Shown: positions 52,111 through 61,449, numbered from the stretch's first letter. The stretch: DNA of 64,000 nucleotides from Bordetella parapertussis (GCA_945862265.1 CAMAXP010000013.1:1-64000); one strand, 5' to 3'. The notes: generated by a model from the sequence alone, not told the origin. Numbers and translations are program-made.

Positions 52111-53304
52111 ATGCTAGATGGCGTAAAGATCCTCGACCTGTCCCATGTGCTCGGCGGCCCGTTTGCCGGGCAGCTGCTCGCGCAGCTTGGCGCGGAGGTC
52201 TACAAGGTCGAGTCCCCCGAGGGCGACTACTCGCGCACCGTGCCGCCGCACTGGTTCGAGGGCGATTCGTCGTTCTTCCTGTCGTGCAACCGCGGCAAGA
52301 AGTCCGTGGTGCTCGACCTCAAGCACCCGGACGGCAAGCAGGCGCTGTACGACCTCGTGAAAGTGGCCGATGCCGTGATCTACGGGTTTGCGCCGGACGT
52401 GCCCAAGCGCCTTGGCATCGATTTCGATTCCCTCGCGAAGATCAACCCGCGCATCGTGGTCGGCGAATTGATCGGCCTGCACGACGAACCGCCGTATTCC
52501 AAGGCCCCGTCATTCGACCTGATCGTGCAGGCCCTGGCCGGTTTCATGAGCCTGACCGGGGAACCGGGACGCACGCCCGTGCGCGCCGGGTACCAAGTCG
52601 CGGACCTTGCGGGCGGGCTGTACCTCGCGGTCGGCACGCTGGGCGCGCTCTACAAGGCCCTGAAGAGCGGAAAGGGGCGCAAGGTGCAGGTCTCACTGCT
52701 CGACTGCCAGATCGCGATGCTGACCTGGCAGGCGCAGAACTACTTCATCTCCGGCGAGGTGCCGGGTGCCACGGGGGCGCGTCACCCGATGATCGCGCCG
52801 TCCGAGGTGTTCAAGTGCGCCGACGGCGAGTGGCTCGCGGTATCGCCGACCGGCGAAGGCTTCTGGCGGGAATTCTGCAAGACCACCGGACTTCCGGACC
52901 TCGTGACCGACCCGCGGTTCGCCACGCCCAAGGCACGGGTCGACAACGTCGAAGCCCTCGCGGCAGTCCTCAGCAAGGCTTTCGCGGCCAAGCCTGCGGC
53001 GCAGTGGGAGGCGGAATTCTTCGCTGCACGCGTGCCGGCCGGCAAGGTCAAGGACGTGGGCGAGGCCGTCGGCCAGCCCGTGGTCGCATTGCGTGCGATG
53101 GTGGATGAAGTCGCGAACCCCCGGACCGGCGCCATGATGCGGATGCTCGGCAGCGCGCTGAAGTATGAAGGCGGGCCGGTGCTCGCGTACCCGCCGGCAC
53201 TGGGACAGCACACCAACGAGGCTCTGCGGGCGCTGTGCGGGTATTCGGACGGCAAGCTCGAGGCACTCGGCGCCGCACGCGCGGTAATGCAGGCGACCGG
53301 CTAG
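52111..53304 (+). CDS. CaiB/BaiF (family III) CoA-transferase
   Basis: A 397-residue enzyme. GVKILDLSHVLGGPFAGQLLAQLGAEVYKVE (position 4 onward) and SFFLSCNRGKKSVVLDLK are family blocks, and the catalytic Asp is in YQVADLAGGL near residue 169. It is the second gene after a Bug receptor, and its stop overlaps that of another CoA-transferase gene on the opposite strand. The two are distant relatives rather than a recent duplication. Confidence 0.92.
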   Translation: MLDGVKILDLSHVLGGPFAGQLLAQLGAEVYKVESPEGDYSRTVPPHWFEGDSSFFLSCNRGKKSVVLDLKHPDGKQALYDLVKVADAVIYGFAPDVPKRLGIDFDSLAKINPRIVVGELIGLHDEPPYSKAPSFDLIVQALAGFMSLTGEPGRTPVRAGYQVADLAGGLYLAVGTLGALYKALKSGKGRKVQVSLLDCQIAMLTWQAQNYFISGEVPGATGARHPMIAPSEVFKCADGEWLAVSPTGEGFWREFCKTTGLPDLVTDPRFATPKARVDNVEALAAVLSKAFAAKPAAQWEAEFFAARVPAGKVKDVGEAVGQPVVALRAMVDEVANPRTGAMMRMLGSALKYEGGPVLAYPPALGQHTNEALRALCGYSDGKLEALGAARAVMQATG

Positions 53305-54500
53305 GTCCTTTCTTTTCGAACCGGCAACAGGGCCGCAATGGCCTCGTCGGCATACCCCGCCTCGCGCAGGATCTCGGCACCGTGTTCACCGAGCGTGGGC
53401 GCGGGCGTGCGGACTGATGCGGGCGTTCGGCTCCACGTTGCGGCCGGGGTCGTCATCCGCAGTTTGCCTTCGGTCGGATGGTCCATGTCCTGCAGCAGGC
53501 CCACCGCGGCAAGGTGCGGGTCGTCGATCAGGCTGTCGAGGGTGTGCATGGGTGCGAAGGGAATGTCGGCTTTGGCAAACAGGTCCATCCACTCGGCGGT
53601 GGTGCGGGTGAGCAGCGTTTCGGCGAACCACCCGTAGACGTAGTCGTAGTTTCCGGCCCGCGACGCCATGTCCTTTGTCCTTGGGTCGCGCTCGCCGCCC
53701 CAGGCCCTGAAGAAGGCATCCCACTGCTTGTCGGTATAGACGAGCGCGCAGAGGTAGTCGTCTTTCGTGCGATACGGCCGGCGGTCCGGCGCGAGCAGCC
53801 GCGGATAGCCGGGCGGCGCGATCGGCGGGTCGAAACTGCGGCCGCCCATGTGGTCGCCGAGCACGAACCCGGCCATGGTTTCGAACATCGGGACCTCGAT
53901 CGACTGTCCTTCCCCCGTGCGATCCCGGTGGAGCAGCGCGGCGAGGATCGCATGCACGGCACTCAGCCCGACGATCCTGTCGGCGATGACGGAGGGCGCG
54001 TAGCGTGGCTCGCCGGTCATCTTGCCTGTCAGCGCGGGCAGGGCGGTGAGGCCCTGGATCAGGTCGTCGTAGGCAGGTCGCCCGGCATACGGCCCGGTTT
54101 CGCCAAACCCGTGAAGGCTTGCGTATACGAGGCGCGAATTCAACCCGAGGAGCGTCTCCGCGTCGAGGCCCAGGCGGCCCATGGCCGCGGGGCGGATGTT
54201 GTGGACGAACACATCCGCGTCTGAAGAGAGCTTCAGCAGCGCATCGCGCGCCGCGGGGTTCTTGAGGTCGAGGACGATGGAGCGCTTGTTGCGGTTGGTC
54301 TGCAGGAACAACGCGCCCATGCCGGCATGCTTCATCGGTGCGGCCTGGCGCATCACGTCGCCGTCCGGCGACTCGACCTTGATGATCTCGGCGCCATAGT
54401 CGCCGAGGATCATCGTCGCATAAGGCCCCATCATCACGCTGGTGAGGTCGATGACCCGGACGCCGGAGAGCGGGCCGGGCTTCAACTGGGGATTGGGCAA
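53301..54500 (-). CDS. CaiB/BaiF (family III) CoA-transferase
   Basis: A 399-residue enzyme with the family entry GVRVIDLTSVMMGPYATMILGDYGAEIIKVE and the catalytic Asp region in YAPSVIADRIVGL. A CoA-transferase with an AIADRI-type site is seen among those acting on aromatic or branched acids, but the substrate is open. No ATG or GTG precedes the conserved start, so the TTG at 54500 is used, with GGAAG upstream. It is divergent from the small monooxygenase-fold gene. Confidence 0.9.
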   Translation of the reverse strand: MPNPQLKPGPLSGVRVIDLTSVMMGPYATMILGDYGAEIIKVESPDGDVMRQAAPMKHAGMGALFLQTNRNKRSIVLDLKNPAARDALLKLSSDADVFVHNIRPAAMGRLGLDAETLLGLNSRLVYASLHGFGETGPYAGRPAYDDLIQGLTALPALTGKMTGEPRYAPSVIADRIVGLSAVHAILAALLHRDRTGEGQSIEVPMFETMAGFVLGDHMGGRSFDPPIAPPGYPRLLAPDRRPYRTKDDYLCALVYTDKQWDAFFRAWGGERDPRTKDMASRAGNYDYVYGWFAETLLTRTTAEWMDLFAKADIPFAPMHTLDSLIDDPHLAAVGLLQDMDHPTEGKLRMTTPAATWSRTPASVRTPAPTLGEHGAEILREAGYADEAIAALLPVRKERT

Positions 54501-54531
54501 GGGAGACTTCCGGTGGCACCTTCGTAGGCGG

Positions 54532-54575
54532 CAGTATAGCCTTGGCCGCAGTGCGGGCGGCTTATACTGGCAGCC
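54532..54575. promoter_or_regulatory. Divergent promoter pair with inverted TATACTG boxes
   Basis: CAGTATA (54532-54538) reads TATACTG on the minus strand toward the CoA-transferase, and TATACTG (54563-54569) reads toward the monooxygenase-fold gene. They are a perfect 7-bp inverted pair 24 bases apart. The right box continues as TATACTGGCAGCC, identical to 1610-1622. Confidence 0.45.
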
Positions 54576-54600
54576 CCATTTTGCGGAGCCGAACCCAGCC

Positions 54601-54945
54601 ATGATTGCCGTGATCTTCGAATTCACGCCTGCCGAAGGGCGCATGCCGGACTACTTGGACCTCGTTGCGCAACTGAAGCCGGAACTGGACAAGGCCGACG
54701 GATTCGTTTCGCTCGAGCGCTTCGAGAGCATCACCACCCCGGGCAAGTACGTATCGTTGCAGTTCTGGCGCGACGAGGCGTCCGTCCAGAAATGGCGTAA
54801 CGTCCAGCTCCACCGGCAGGCGCAGGCGCAAGGCCGGGGCGGGATCATTGCCGACTACCGGTTGCGCATTGCAGCAGTGAACCGCGATTACACTAAGTCC
54901 GATCGCACGCAGGCGCCCGCAGACAGCGTCGCAGTGCACGGCTGA
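54601..54945 (+). CDS. Antibiotic biosynthesis monooxygenase (ABM) domain protein
   Basis: A 114-residue protein with a ferredoxin-like ABM fold. IAVIFEFTPAEGRMPDYLDL begins the first strand and helix, and FVSLERFESITTPGKYVSLQFWRDEASVQKWRN (in consecutive blocks) is the conserved core with the aromatic pocket. Members are cofactor-free oxygenases or heme-degrading proteins, or simply binding proteins. It heads a unit with a Bug receptor and a deacylase. Confidence 0.85.
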   Translation: MIAVIFEFTPAEGRMPDYLDLVAQLKPELDKADGFVSLERFESITTPGKYVSLQFWRDEASVQKWRNVQLHRQAQAQGRGGIIADYRLRIAAVNRDYTKSDRTQAPADSVAVHG

Positions 54946-54964
54946 TTTCAGAGGAGGAGGCGGA

Positions 54965-55954
54965 GTGCGAAAGATGATTGCAGGAAGGCTCGTTGCATTG
55001 GCATGCGCAGCTGCAGGCGTCGCGGTGGGCGGTATCCCGGCCGGGGCGCAGGCGGCCTGGCCGGACCAGCCGATCAACATGATCATCGCCTACGCTCCAG
55101 GCGGCGGCACCGATATTGCCGCACGGGTGATGATCCCGTTCATCGAGAAATACCTCGGCGACAACGCCAAGATCAACGTGATCAACCGGCCCGGGGCGAG
55201 CGGGGATATCGGCTTCTCTGCGATCGCTGCTGCGGCGCCTGACGGCTACACCATCGGCTTTATCAATACGCCGCCGGTCCTCGCCACGCCGATCGAAAGG
55301 AAGACCGGCTACACGTGGCAATCGTACGATCTCCTGGGCAACGTCGTGGACGATCCTGGAACGTTCTGCCTGCACGCGGATAGCCCGCACAAGACCCTCG
55401 CCGGCCTGGCGGCCTTCGCCAAGGCGAACCCGGGCATGGTTACGGTGGGTAGTACCGGCGTGGGCTCGGATGACCACCTCGCAATGCTGAAGTTTCAGAA
55501 AAGCGCCGGCGTGAAGATGAACCACATCCCTTTCAAGGGGTCGTCCGAAACCCGCAATGCCGTGGTCGGCAAGCAGATCGCTGTCGCGGCGATCAACGTA
55601 GGCGAGGCACTTCAGTACTTGAAGGGCGGGGCGCCGATCCGCTGTCTTGGGCAGATGACGATGACCCGGTCGAGCATGGCGCCCGACTGGCCGACTTTCA
55701 AGGAGCAGGGTTACGACTTCGAGATGGCCTCGCTGCGCGGGATCGCCGCGCCCAAGGGCCTGCCGCCGGCCATTCGCGAGCGGCTGGTCGGGGCGATCGA
55801 GCGTGCGGCAGCGGATCCTGCGCTGCGCGAGGCAGCGGAAAAGGTCTTTGCCCCGTTGCGTTACCTTGGTCCCGCGGCCTATGCCGAGGAATTGCGCACT
55901 GCCGAGGCGATTTTCCGACAGATGTGGGCCGAAACGCCGTGGATCGATAAATAA
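54965..55954 (+). CDS. Bug-type (TTT) periplasmic substrate-binding receptor
   Basis: A 329-residue exported receptor with a GTG start preceded by GAGGAGGCG. The signal peptide ends near GAQAAWPDQP. INMIIAYAPGGGTDIAARVM, VINRPGASGDIGFSAIA and APDGYTIGF are typical. It lies between the ABM protein and a D-aminoacylase-like enzyme (10 bases before it), so the ligand may be an N-acyl amino acid, which is an inference. Confidence 0.92.
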   Translation: MRKMIAGRLVALACAAAGVAVGGIPAGAQAAWPDQPINMIIAYAPGGGTDIAARVMIPFIEKYLGDNAKINVINRPGASGDIGFSAIAAAAPDGYTIGFINTPPVLATPIERKTGYTWQSYDLLGNVVDDPGTFCLHADSPHKTLAGLAAFAKANPGMVTVGSTGVGSDDHLAMLKFQKSAGVKMNHIPFKGSSETRNAVVGKQIAVAAINVGEALQYLKGGAPIRCLGQMTMTRSSMAPDWPTFKEQGYDFEMASLRGIAAPKGLPPAIRERLVGAIERAAADPALREAAEKVFAPLRYLGPAAYAEELRTAEAIFRQMWAETPWIDK

Positions 55955-55964
55955 GGGAACCGAC

Positions 55965-57662
55965 ATGCATGACCTGGTGATTCGAGGCGGGACCCTCGTC
56001 GACGGAACGGGGGCGCCGTCGTTCAGCGGCGACCTGGGTATTTCGGCCGGCCGCGTGGCGGAAGTGGGCAAGGTTGGCGCGGGCCGGCGCGAGATCGACG
56101 CCGGCGGCCTGCTGGTGGCGCCGGGCTGGGTGGACATCCACACGCACTACGACGGGCAGGCCACGTGGGACCCTTACATGACGCCTTCCTCGTGGCACGG
56201 GGTAACCACGGCGATCATGGGCAACTGCGGCGTGGGCTTTGCACCCGCCCGCACGAGCCAGCGCCAGTGGATGATCGAACTGATGGAGGGCGTTGAGGAC
56301 ATTCCAGAGGCGGTGCTGTCCGAGGGCGTGCAGTGGGACTGGGAAAGCTTTCCGCAATACCTCGATGCGCTGGCGAAGATGCCGCGCGCGATGGACCTCG
56401 GCGCGCAGATCCCGCACGGCGCGCTGCGCGTGTTCGTGATGGGAGAGCGTGGTGCCGGGCGCGAAGTGGCGACAGACGCCGATGTCGCGCAAATGGCTGC
56501 GCTGGCGAAAGAGGCGGTGGCGGCAGGGGCATTCGGGTTTACGTCATCGCGCACCATCGTGCACCGCACGAGCAAAGGGCAGGCGGTGCCGAGCCTCGGT
56601 GCCGCTTCCAGAGAGCTGCAGGCCATCGGCCGCGCGGTCGGCGAGACAGGCAAGGGCGTGATGCAGCTGATCTCGGACTTCGACGAACTCGACAGCGAAT
56701 TTGAATTGCTGCGCGCTGTGGCCACGTCCAGCGGCCGGCCGCTGTCGTTCACGCTGCTGCAGCACGACTTCGCGCCGGAGCGCTGGCGCGCGGTGATGAA
56801 GCGGGTGGACGCCGCCCGCGCCGCGGGGCTGGACATCAAGGCGCAGGTGGCCTGCCGCGCGATCGGCATGGTGCACGGGCTCGAGTGCTCCATGCACCCG
56901 TTCTTCCTGTGCCCGTCGTATATCGAGATCGCGAAGCTGCCGTTGGCCGAACGCGTGAGGCGCATGCGCGATCCTGCACTGCGTTCGCGCATCCTGGCGG
57001 AGTGGGCCGTGCCGCCCGGCAACCGGCGCCTCGATAGCATCACCCAGCACCTGCACAAGTATTTCCCCATCGGCGCAGACTCCGAGTACGAGCCGCGTCA
57101 GGAGGACAGCGTGGTAGGCATCGCGGGCAGTACCGGTCGCCTGCCCCAGGAGGTCGCCTACGATCTGCTGCTGGAAGAGGAGGGCCTGCAGAAGTTCTAT
57201 TTCCCGCTCTACAACTACCTGACCTCCGACCTGAGCATCGTCCACGAAATGATGAGCCACCCGGCCGCACTGCTGGGCCTGGGCGATGCGGGCGCGCATT
57301 GCGGCTACATCTGTGACGCGAGCTATCCGACCTACCTCATCAAGCACTGGGCGCGCGACCGCACCCGCGGGCCGAAGTTCGGCCTGGAGTGGCTGGTCGA
57401 GGCGCAGACCCGGCGCAACGCGCGGGCCATGGGCATGCAGGACCGGGGCACCCTTGAGCCAGGCATGAAGGCCGACATCAACCTCATCGACTACAACAAG
57501 CTCGGGCTTTCCACGCCGCTGATGACCTACGACCTGCCGGCCGGCGGGCGGAGGCTGGTGCAGCACGCTTCGGGGTACGAAGCGACGTTCGTATCGGGGG
57601 AGATGGTGATGGAGCGGGGGAAGGCGACGGGAGCGCTGCCGGGACGCCTGGTGCGCGCCTGA
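55965..57662 (+). CDS. D-aminoacylase-like amidohydrolase
   Basis: A 565-residue amidohydrolase-superfamily enzyme of the N-acyl-D-amino-acid deacylase group. The metal motif WVDIHTHYDGQATWDP (near 48), MGNCGVGFAP and the late Asp in GLGDAGAHCGYI are present. The family removes acyl groups from D-amino acids, and some members act on other amides. The ATG has a weak AAGGGA upstream. It closes the receptor-deacylase unit. Confidence 0.9.
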   Translation: MHDLVIRGGTLVDGTGAPSFSGDLGISAGRVAEVGKVGAGRREIDAGGLLVAPGWVDIHTHYDGQATWDPYMTPSSWHGVTTAIMGNCGVGFAPARTSQRQWMIELMEGVEDIPEAVLSEGVQWDWESFPQYLDALAKMPRAMDLGAQIPHGALRVFVMGERGAGREVATDADVAQMAALAKEAVAAGAFGFTSSRTIVHRTSKGQAVPSLGAASRELQAIGRAVGETGKGVMQLISDFDELDSEFELLRAVATSSGRPLSFTLLQHDFAPERWRAVMKRVDAARAAGLDIKAQVACRAIGMVHGLECSMHPFFLCPSYIEIAKLPLAERVRRMRDPALRSRILAEWAVPPGNRRLDSITQHLHKYFPIGADSEYEPRQEDSVVGIAGSTGRLPQEVAYDLLLEEEGLQKFYFPLYNYLTSDLSIVHEMMSHPAALLGLGDAGAHCGYICDASYPTYLIKHWARDRTRGPKFGLEWLVEAQTRRNARAMGMQDRGTLEPGMKADINLIDYNKLGLSTPLMTYDLPAGGRRLVQHASGYEATFVSGEMVMERGKATGALPGRLVRA

Positions 57663-57705
57663 ATTCAGTGAAATAGGTTTGTAGTATCGTTTACAGGAGC
57701 CGCTT

Positions 57706-57741
57706 TCCTGTCAGTTAGAGTACCAGTACAAGTACACTAAC
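57706..57741. repeat. GTAC-triplet palindromic repeat, copy 1
   Basis: The block TCCTGTCAGTT (57706-57716) is followed by three GTAC units at 57720, 57726 and 57732 with a 6-base period and ends in TAAC (57738-57741). The part 57714-57741 is an imperfect palindrome. It lies at the broken 3' end of the SDR fragment, between convergent genes. A related copy is at 60255-60289 in the same orientation. Confidence 0.7.
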
Positions 57742-57979
57742 CCAGCAGGCGGTCGCATTCGGGTTTCTGTGCGAGATCGCCGGTCCAGGCGTGCGCCAGG
57801 GACGGATCGGAAGCGGAGTTCACCGCGGCATTCACGGTTTCGGCGTTCACGTCGGCAAACACGGTGCGCACGCCCTGTGCAACAAGTGCGAGCGCAATTG
57901 CGCGGCCGATGCCGTTGCCGGCGCCCGTCACGACAGCAGCGTCTTTCTGCGGGTCGAACAATCGATCAAATCCTGGCAT
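57737..57979 (-). pseudogene. Truncated short-chain dehydrogenase (N-terminal remnant)
   Basis: An 80-residue frame with the classical NAD(P)-binding motif TGAGNGIG (18-25) and VFADVNAETV for cofactor specificity. SDR enzymes are about 250 residues, and here the reading stops just after the second beta-alpha unit, so the catalytic Ser, Tyr and Lys are missing. The break coincides with the GTAC-triplet repeat, whose TTAG supplies the stop. It lies 12 bases downstream of the hybrid kinase. It is best read as a remnant left by a rearrangement. Confidence 0.8.
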
Positions 57980-57991
57980 GTGTGGAGTCCT

Positions 57992-59815
57992 TTACTTGTT
58001 CAGCCATTTTCCCAGCGTGGCATAGATCGCCGCGACGCGCACGGGCTTGGCGACATAGTCGTTCATCCCGGCTTCGAGCAGCCGCTCCCGGTCGCCGGCC
58101 ATAGCGCTGGCGGTCATGGCGATGATCGGTAGACCTGCAAGGGCGGGATTCTTCCGGAGGATGCGCGTGGTCTCGATGCCGTCCATATCCGGCATCTGCA
58201 GGTCCATCAGCACGAGGTCGAACCTTCCGGGTTGGATCAGTTCCAGGGCCTTCCGCCCGTTCGAGGCGACGCTGACGATGGCCCCGGTCGGTTCCAGCAC
58301 GCCGACGGCGACGAGCTGGTTCACCTCGTCGTCCTCGACCAGCAGGATGCGCTTGCCGGAAAGGTCCGCAGGCGCATCGGCGTCCGGGCGGTCCGTGCCG
58401 GCCTGCAGGTACGCGCCGGTGTCCGCTGCGCGGCCGCATTCGAGTGCGAAACGAAAGGTGCTGCCCCGGCCGGGTGCGCTTTCCACGTTGATCTTCCCGC
58501 CCATGGCCTCCACCAGGCGGGCGGAGATCGAGAGCCCGAGCCCGGTGCCGGCCCTGCGGCGGGTGCTGGAGGTATCGACCTGCGTAAACGGCTGGAACAG
58601 CCCGGCCAGTTGCGCGGCGCTCATGCCGATGCCGGTGTCCGCGACGGCGAAGGACAGTCGTATGCGCTCCGCTTGCGCGCCCTCGAGCCCGACCGCCAGC
58701 GTGACCTCCCCCTGGTCAGTGAACTTGACGGCATTGGCGCACAGGTTGGCCAGGACCTGCCCGAGGCGCACGGGGTCCGCCACCACGGCGCGTGGGACGC
58801 CAGGGGCCACGGAAACCGAAAACCCGACGCCCTTATCCTGGGCCTTGGCCTCCGTGATCGAGCGGACGTCGGCAAGGAGTGTTTCGAGCTCGAACTCCAC
58901 CGGCTCGATTGCAAGCTTCCCGGCCTCGATCTTCGACAGGTCGAGGATGTCGTTGATGATGCGCAGCAGGGTGTTGGCCGCCACCGAGATCCGCGCCAGG
59001 TGCCCGGACACCGGGGCAGGCGGATGCGCCTGCTGCGCGAGGAGCGTCATGCCGAGGATGGCGTTCATCGGCGTGCGGATCTCATGGCTCATGTTGGCGA
59101 GGAAATCGCTCTTTGCCTGGTTGGCCGCCTCGGCGGATATCTTCGCCTCCTGGTGCGCGACGAGCAGGTCCGCAAGCTCGGCCTGCAGCACCGAGCGGCG
59201 GATGAACTCCGCGCTCGCGCTCTGTGCCATTGCGATCATCGCGCCCAGGAACAGCGTCAGCGTGGCCCCGAGCATCATCCCGGTGTAGCCGCCGGTCGCG
59301 ATCGCTGGAATGGCGATCGGCGCAAGCACCGCGGCGGCGAACAGGCTGTAGGCGACCGGCAGCGTCGAGAGCCCGCGCAACGCCGCGGCGCAGACCGCGA
59401 TCAAGATCGTCACGCCGGACAGGCGCAGCACCGGCGGCGCCTGCTCGAGCACATGCCAGACGAGCAGGCTCCAGGCGAACCCGGACAGCGCAATGGCGGC
59501 GTGGAACAGGGCCGTCCACGCGCGCTCGCGCGCCGGATCGCCCGGCAGCGGCTCGCGCGAATGGAGAACCCCGACCAGCATCCGCGCGCCGTACGCGACG
59601 GCCAGCGCAATGCACCAGTTCGCGATACGCCGATCTTCGACCTCGTCCCGCAGAAACAGCCAGACCACGGCCACGACAGGGAGCACAAGTGCGACGGCGA
59701 GGCGCGTTTCGCCGTAGGCGAAGCGCACGCGTTCGCCGCGTGTCTGCGCGAGGTCGGCCGCGGTGACATTGATGCGCGGACCGTAGGCCGCGGCGGATGG
59801 CTTGGCGTCTCCCAT
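57992..59815 (-). CDS. Hybrid sensor histidine kinase (membrane, HisKA-HATPase-REC)
   Basis: A 607-residue kinase. Five or six hydrophobic segments (about 40-200) form a membrane sensor without a large periplasmic domain. HisKA has the phospho-acceptor His244 ([10 protein letters not shown]). The HATPase boxes are [19 protein letters not shown] and GTGLGLSI. The C-terminal receiver has [11 protein letters not shown] and the acceptor Asp538 (VLMDLQMP). The ATG at 59815 is chosen over a longer frame that overlaps the divergent gene. The Hpt protein encoded divergently is the obvious next relay step. Confidence 0.92.
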   Translation of the reverse strand: MGDAKPSAAAYGPRINVTAADLAQTRGERVRFAYGETRLAVALVLPVVAVVWLFLRDEVEDRRIANWCIALAVAYGARMLVGVLHSREPLPGDPARERAWTALFHAAIALSGFAWSLLVWHVLEQAPPVLRLSGVTILIAVCAAALRGLSTLPVAYSLFAAAVLAPIAIPAIATGGYTGMMLGATLTLFLGAMIAMAQSASAEFIRRSVLQAELADLLVAHQEAKISAEAANQAKSDFLANMSHEIRTPMNAILGMTLLAQQAHPPAPVSGHLARISVAANTLLRIINDILDLSKIEAGKLAIEPVEFELETLLADVRSITEAKAQDKGVGFSVSVAPGVPRAVVADPVRLGQVLANLCANAVKFTDQGEVTLAVGLEGAQAERIRLSFAVADTGIGMSAAQLAGLFQPFTQVDTSSTRRRAGTGLGLSISARLVEAMGGKINVESAPGRGSTFRFALECGRAADTGAYLQAGTDRPDADAPADLSGKRILLVEDDEVNQLVAVGVLEPTGAIVSVASNGRKALELIQPGRFDLVLMDLQMPDMDGIETTRILRKNPALAGLPIIAMTASAMAGDRERLLEAGMNDYVAKPVRVAAIYATLGKWLNK

Positions 59816-59823
59816 GGTGCGGG

Positions 59824-59832
59824 TAGAATAAT
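59824..59832. promoter_or_regulatory. Shared -10 region of the kinase/Hpt divergent pair
   Basis: TAGAATAAT lies in the 23-base gap between the two start codons. AATAAT is 6 bases before the Hpt ATG, and its reverse complement gives TATTCT 9 bases before the kinase ATG. Both messages would have almost no leader. Confidence 0.4.
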
Positions 59833-59838
59833 CCCGAT

Positions 59839-60216
59839 ATGCGCGAGATGACAAAGGATCCGATCCCGGTGCTCGACGAGCGGCAGGTGGCCGGCCTGGT
59901 CGGTCTGGACCGGGGAAAAGGGGCCCTCTTTTCCGGGTTCGTCAGCGCATTTACGGCCGGCGCTGCGGCCAGGATCGCAGTGCTGCGACAACAGGCCAAC
60001 GGGGCGGAGGGCGCCGCGCTTGCCGACAGTGCGCATGCGCTGCGGGGCGCGGCCGGCAACGTCGGCGCGGCGCGACTGGCAGCGCTGTGCGAGCAGATTG
60101 AGGCTGCCGGACGGCGGCAGGACATGGGCAGCGCGAGGGCGCTCGCCGCGCTGGTGGAGGCCGAGTACGCGGCCGCGCGCGATGCCCTGCGCGCCGCCTG
60201 TCCCGCAAATTCATGA
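59839..60216 (+). CDS. Hpt phosphotransfer protein
   Basis: A 125-residue helical protein with the Hpt motif [20 protein letters not shown], where His66 is the likely phosphate carrier. The core helices span about 30-115. A second ATG 9 bases downstream is possible. It is divergent from the hybrid kinase across 23 bases, so the two probably form a relay: receiver Asp538 to His66 to an unknown output regulator. No such regulator is adjacent, although the REC-MBL fusion at 45091-46308 is a candidate by type only. Confidence 0.85.
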   Translation: MREMTKDPIPVLDERQVAGLVGLDRGKGALFSGFVSAFTAGAAARIAVLRQQANGAEGAALADSAHALRGAAGNVGAARLAALCEQIEAAGRRQDMGSARALAALVEAEYAAARDALRAACPANS

Positions 60217-60254
60217 AGATTTAGTTACAAATGTCGGGGCCACAGAGGCCGATA

Positions 60255-60289
60255 TCCTGCCAGTTTATGTACTGGTACCGGTACATAAC
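60255..60289. repeat. GTAC-triplet palindromic repeat, copy 2
   Basis: TCCTGCCAGTT (60255-60265) is followed by GTAC at 60269, 60275 and 60281 with the same 6-base period and ends in TAAC (60286-60289). The core TTATGTAC...GTACATAA is a 24-bp palindrome with one mismatch pair. It lies between the convergent Hpt and OYE genes. Confidence 0.7.
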
Positions 60290-60300
60290 TCCCCGAAACC

Positions 60301-61449
60301 TCAGCGTTTCCCCGCCTTGTCGATCAACGGCTGCCGTCGCGTCAGCCACCAGCCGTACTGCTCGGGCCACAGCGCGAACTCGGGGTCCGCGCCCAGCGCG
60401 CGCGCAGCGTGCAGGGCCCATTGGGGATCGAAGAGCGCCTCGCGGCCGATGGCGATGATGTCCGCCTGGCCTGCCTGTAGCGCTTCTTCGGCCTGCGGAC
60501 CGTCGAGGATCAGGCCCACCGCCATCGTGCGGATCCCGGCGCCGGCTTTCACGCTTGCGGCGAACGGCAGCTGGAACCCCGGCACGCGCGGCGTGATCGG
60601 CTTGACGGCGGCGGTCGCCGAGCCCTGGATGCCGCCGGAGGAGCAGTCGATGACGTCCACGCCCAGTTTCTTGAGCTCGCCCGCATAAATGACGCTGTCT
60701 TCGATGCCCCATCCGCCTTCCACGTCGTCCACCGACGAGATGCGCACGAACAGCGGCTTGTCCTCCGGCCAGGCGCCGCGCACTGCGCGCGCCACTTCGA
60801 GCGGAAACCGCATGCGGTTCTCCAGGCTCCCGCCGTAGGCATCGGTGCGCGGGTTCGACAGCGGGGAGAGGAAGGTGTGCAGCAGGTAGCCGTGCGCGCT
60901 GTGGAGCTCGATCACCTCGAACCCCGCGCGTTCGGCGCGGCGCGCGGCATCGACGAAGGACTGCCTGATCCGCGCCAGCTCGGGCAGGGCCAGCGCGTGG
61001 GGCTTCAACCAATCCGGCCCGATCGGGTTGTCCCCGGGCGCCACGATGTCCCAGGCGCGGTCGCCGCGCGCCCGGTCGGCTTCGTCCAGGGGGCCGTTGC
61101 CGAACCAGGGCCGCTGCATGCTCGCCTTGCGGCCGGCGTGGGCGAGCTGCATCGCCGGGACCGATCCCTGCGACTTGATGAAGGCCGCGATGCGCTGGAA
61201 CGGCGCGATGTGCGCGTCGCTCCAGATCCCTAGGTCGCCATGCGTGATGCGCCCGGCGGCCTCGACCGCGGTGGCTTCGGTGAAGACCAGCCCGGCGCGG
61301 CCGATCGCGAACTTGGCCAAGTGCGCGAAATGCCAGTCGCCGGCCATGCCGTCGGTGGCCGAGTACTGGCACATCGGGGCGATTGCGACCCGGTTTGGGA
61401 GGCGGACGCCGCGCAGGTCCAGCGGGGTGAACAGGAGGGGAAGCGACAT
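60301..61449 (-). CDS. Old yellow enzyme family NADH:flavin oxidoreductase
   Basis: A 382-residue FMN-dependent ene-reductase. The cysteine of the YqjM-type subgroup is in APMCQYSATDG near residue 26, and the substrate-binding pair is in LHSAHGYLLHTFLSP. The phosphate-binding RISSVDDVEGGWG and IAIGREALFDP stretches are intact. Such enzymes reduce activated double bonds of enones or nitro compounds. It is the third gene of an operon with an amidase and a 2-hydroxyacid dehydrogenase. Confidence 0.92.
   Translation of the reverse strand: MSLPLLFTPLDLRGVRLPNRVAIAPMCQYSATDGMAGDWHFAHLAKFAIGRAGLVFTEATAVEAAGRITHGDLGIWSDAHIAPFQRIAAFIKSQGSVPAMQLAHAGRKASMQRPWFGNGPLDEADRARGDRAWDIVAPGDNPIGPDWLKPHALALPELARIRQSFVDAARRAERAGFEVIELHSAHGYLLHTFLSPLSNPRTDAYGGSLENRMRFPLEVARAVRGAWPEDKPLFVRISSVDDVEGGWGIEDSVIYAGELKKLGVDVIDCSSGGIQGSATAAVKPITPRVPGFQLPFAASVKAGAGIRTMAVGLILDGPQAEEALQAGQADIIAIGREALFDPQWALHAARALGADPEFALWPEQYGWWLTRRQPLIDKAGKR

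Noticed and set aside
57706-60289. GTAC palindromes as ordinary intrinsic terminators
   Set aside because: Both lie between convergent genes, but neither is followed by a T-run, and the shared flanks and 6-base GTAC period go beyond what a terminator needs.
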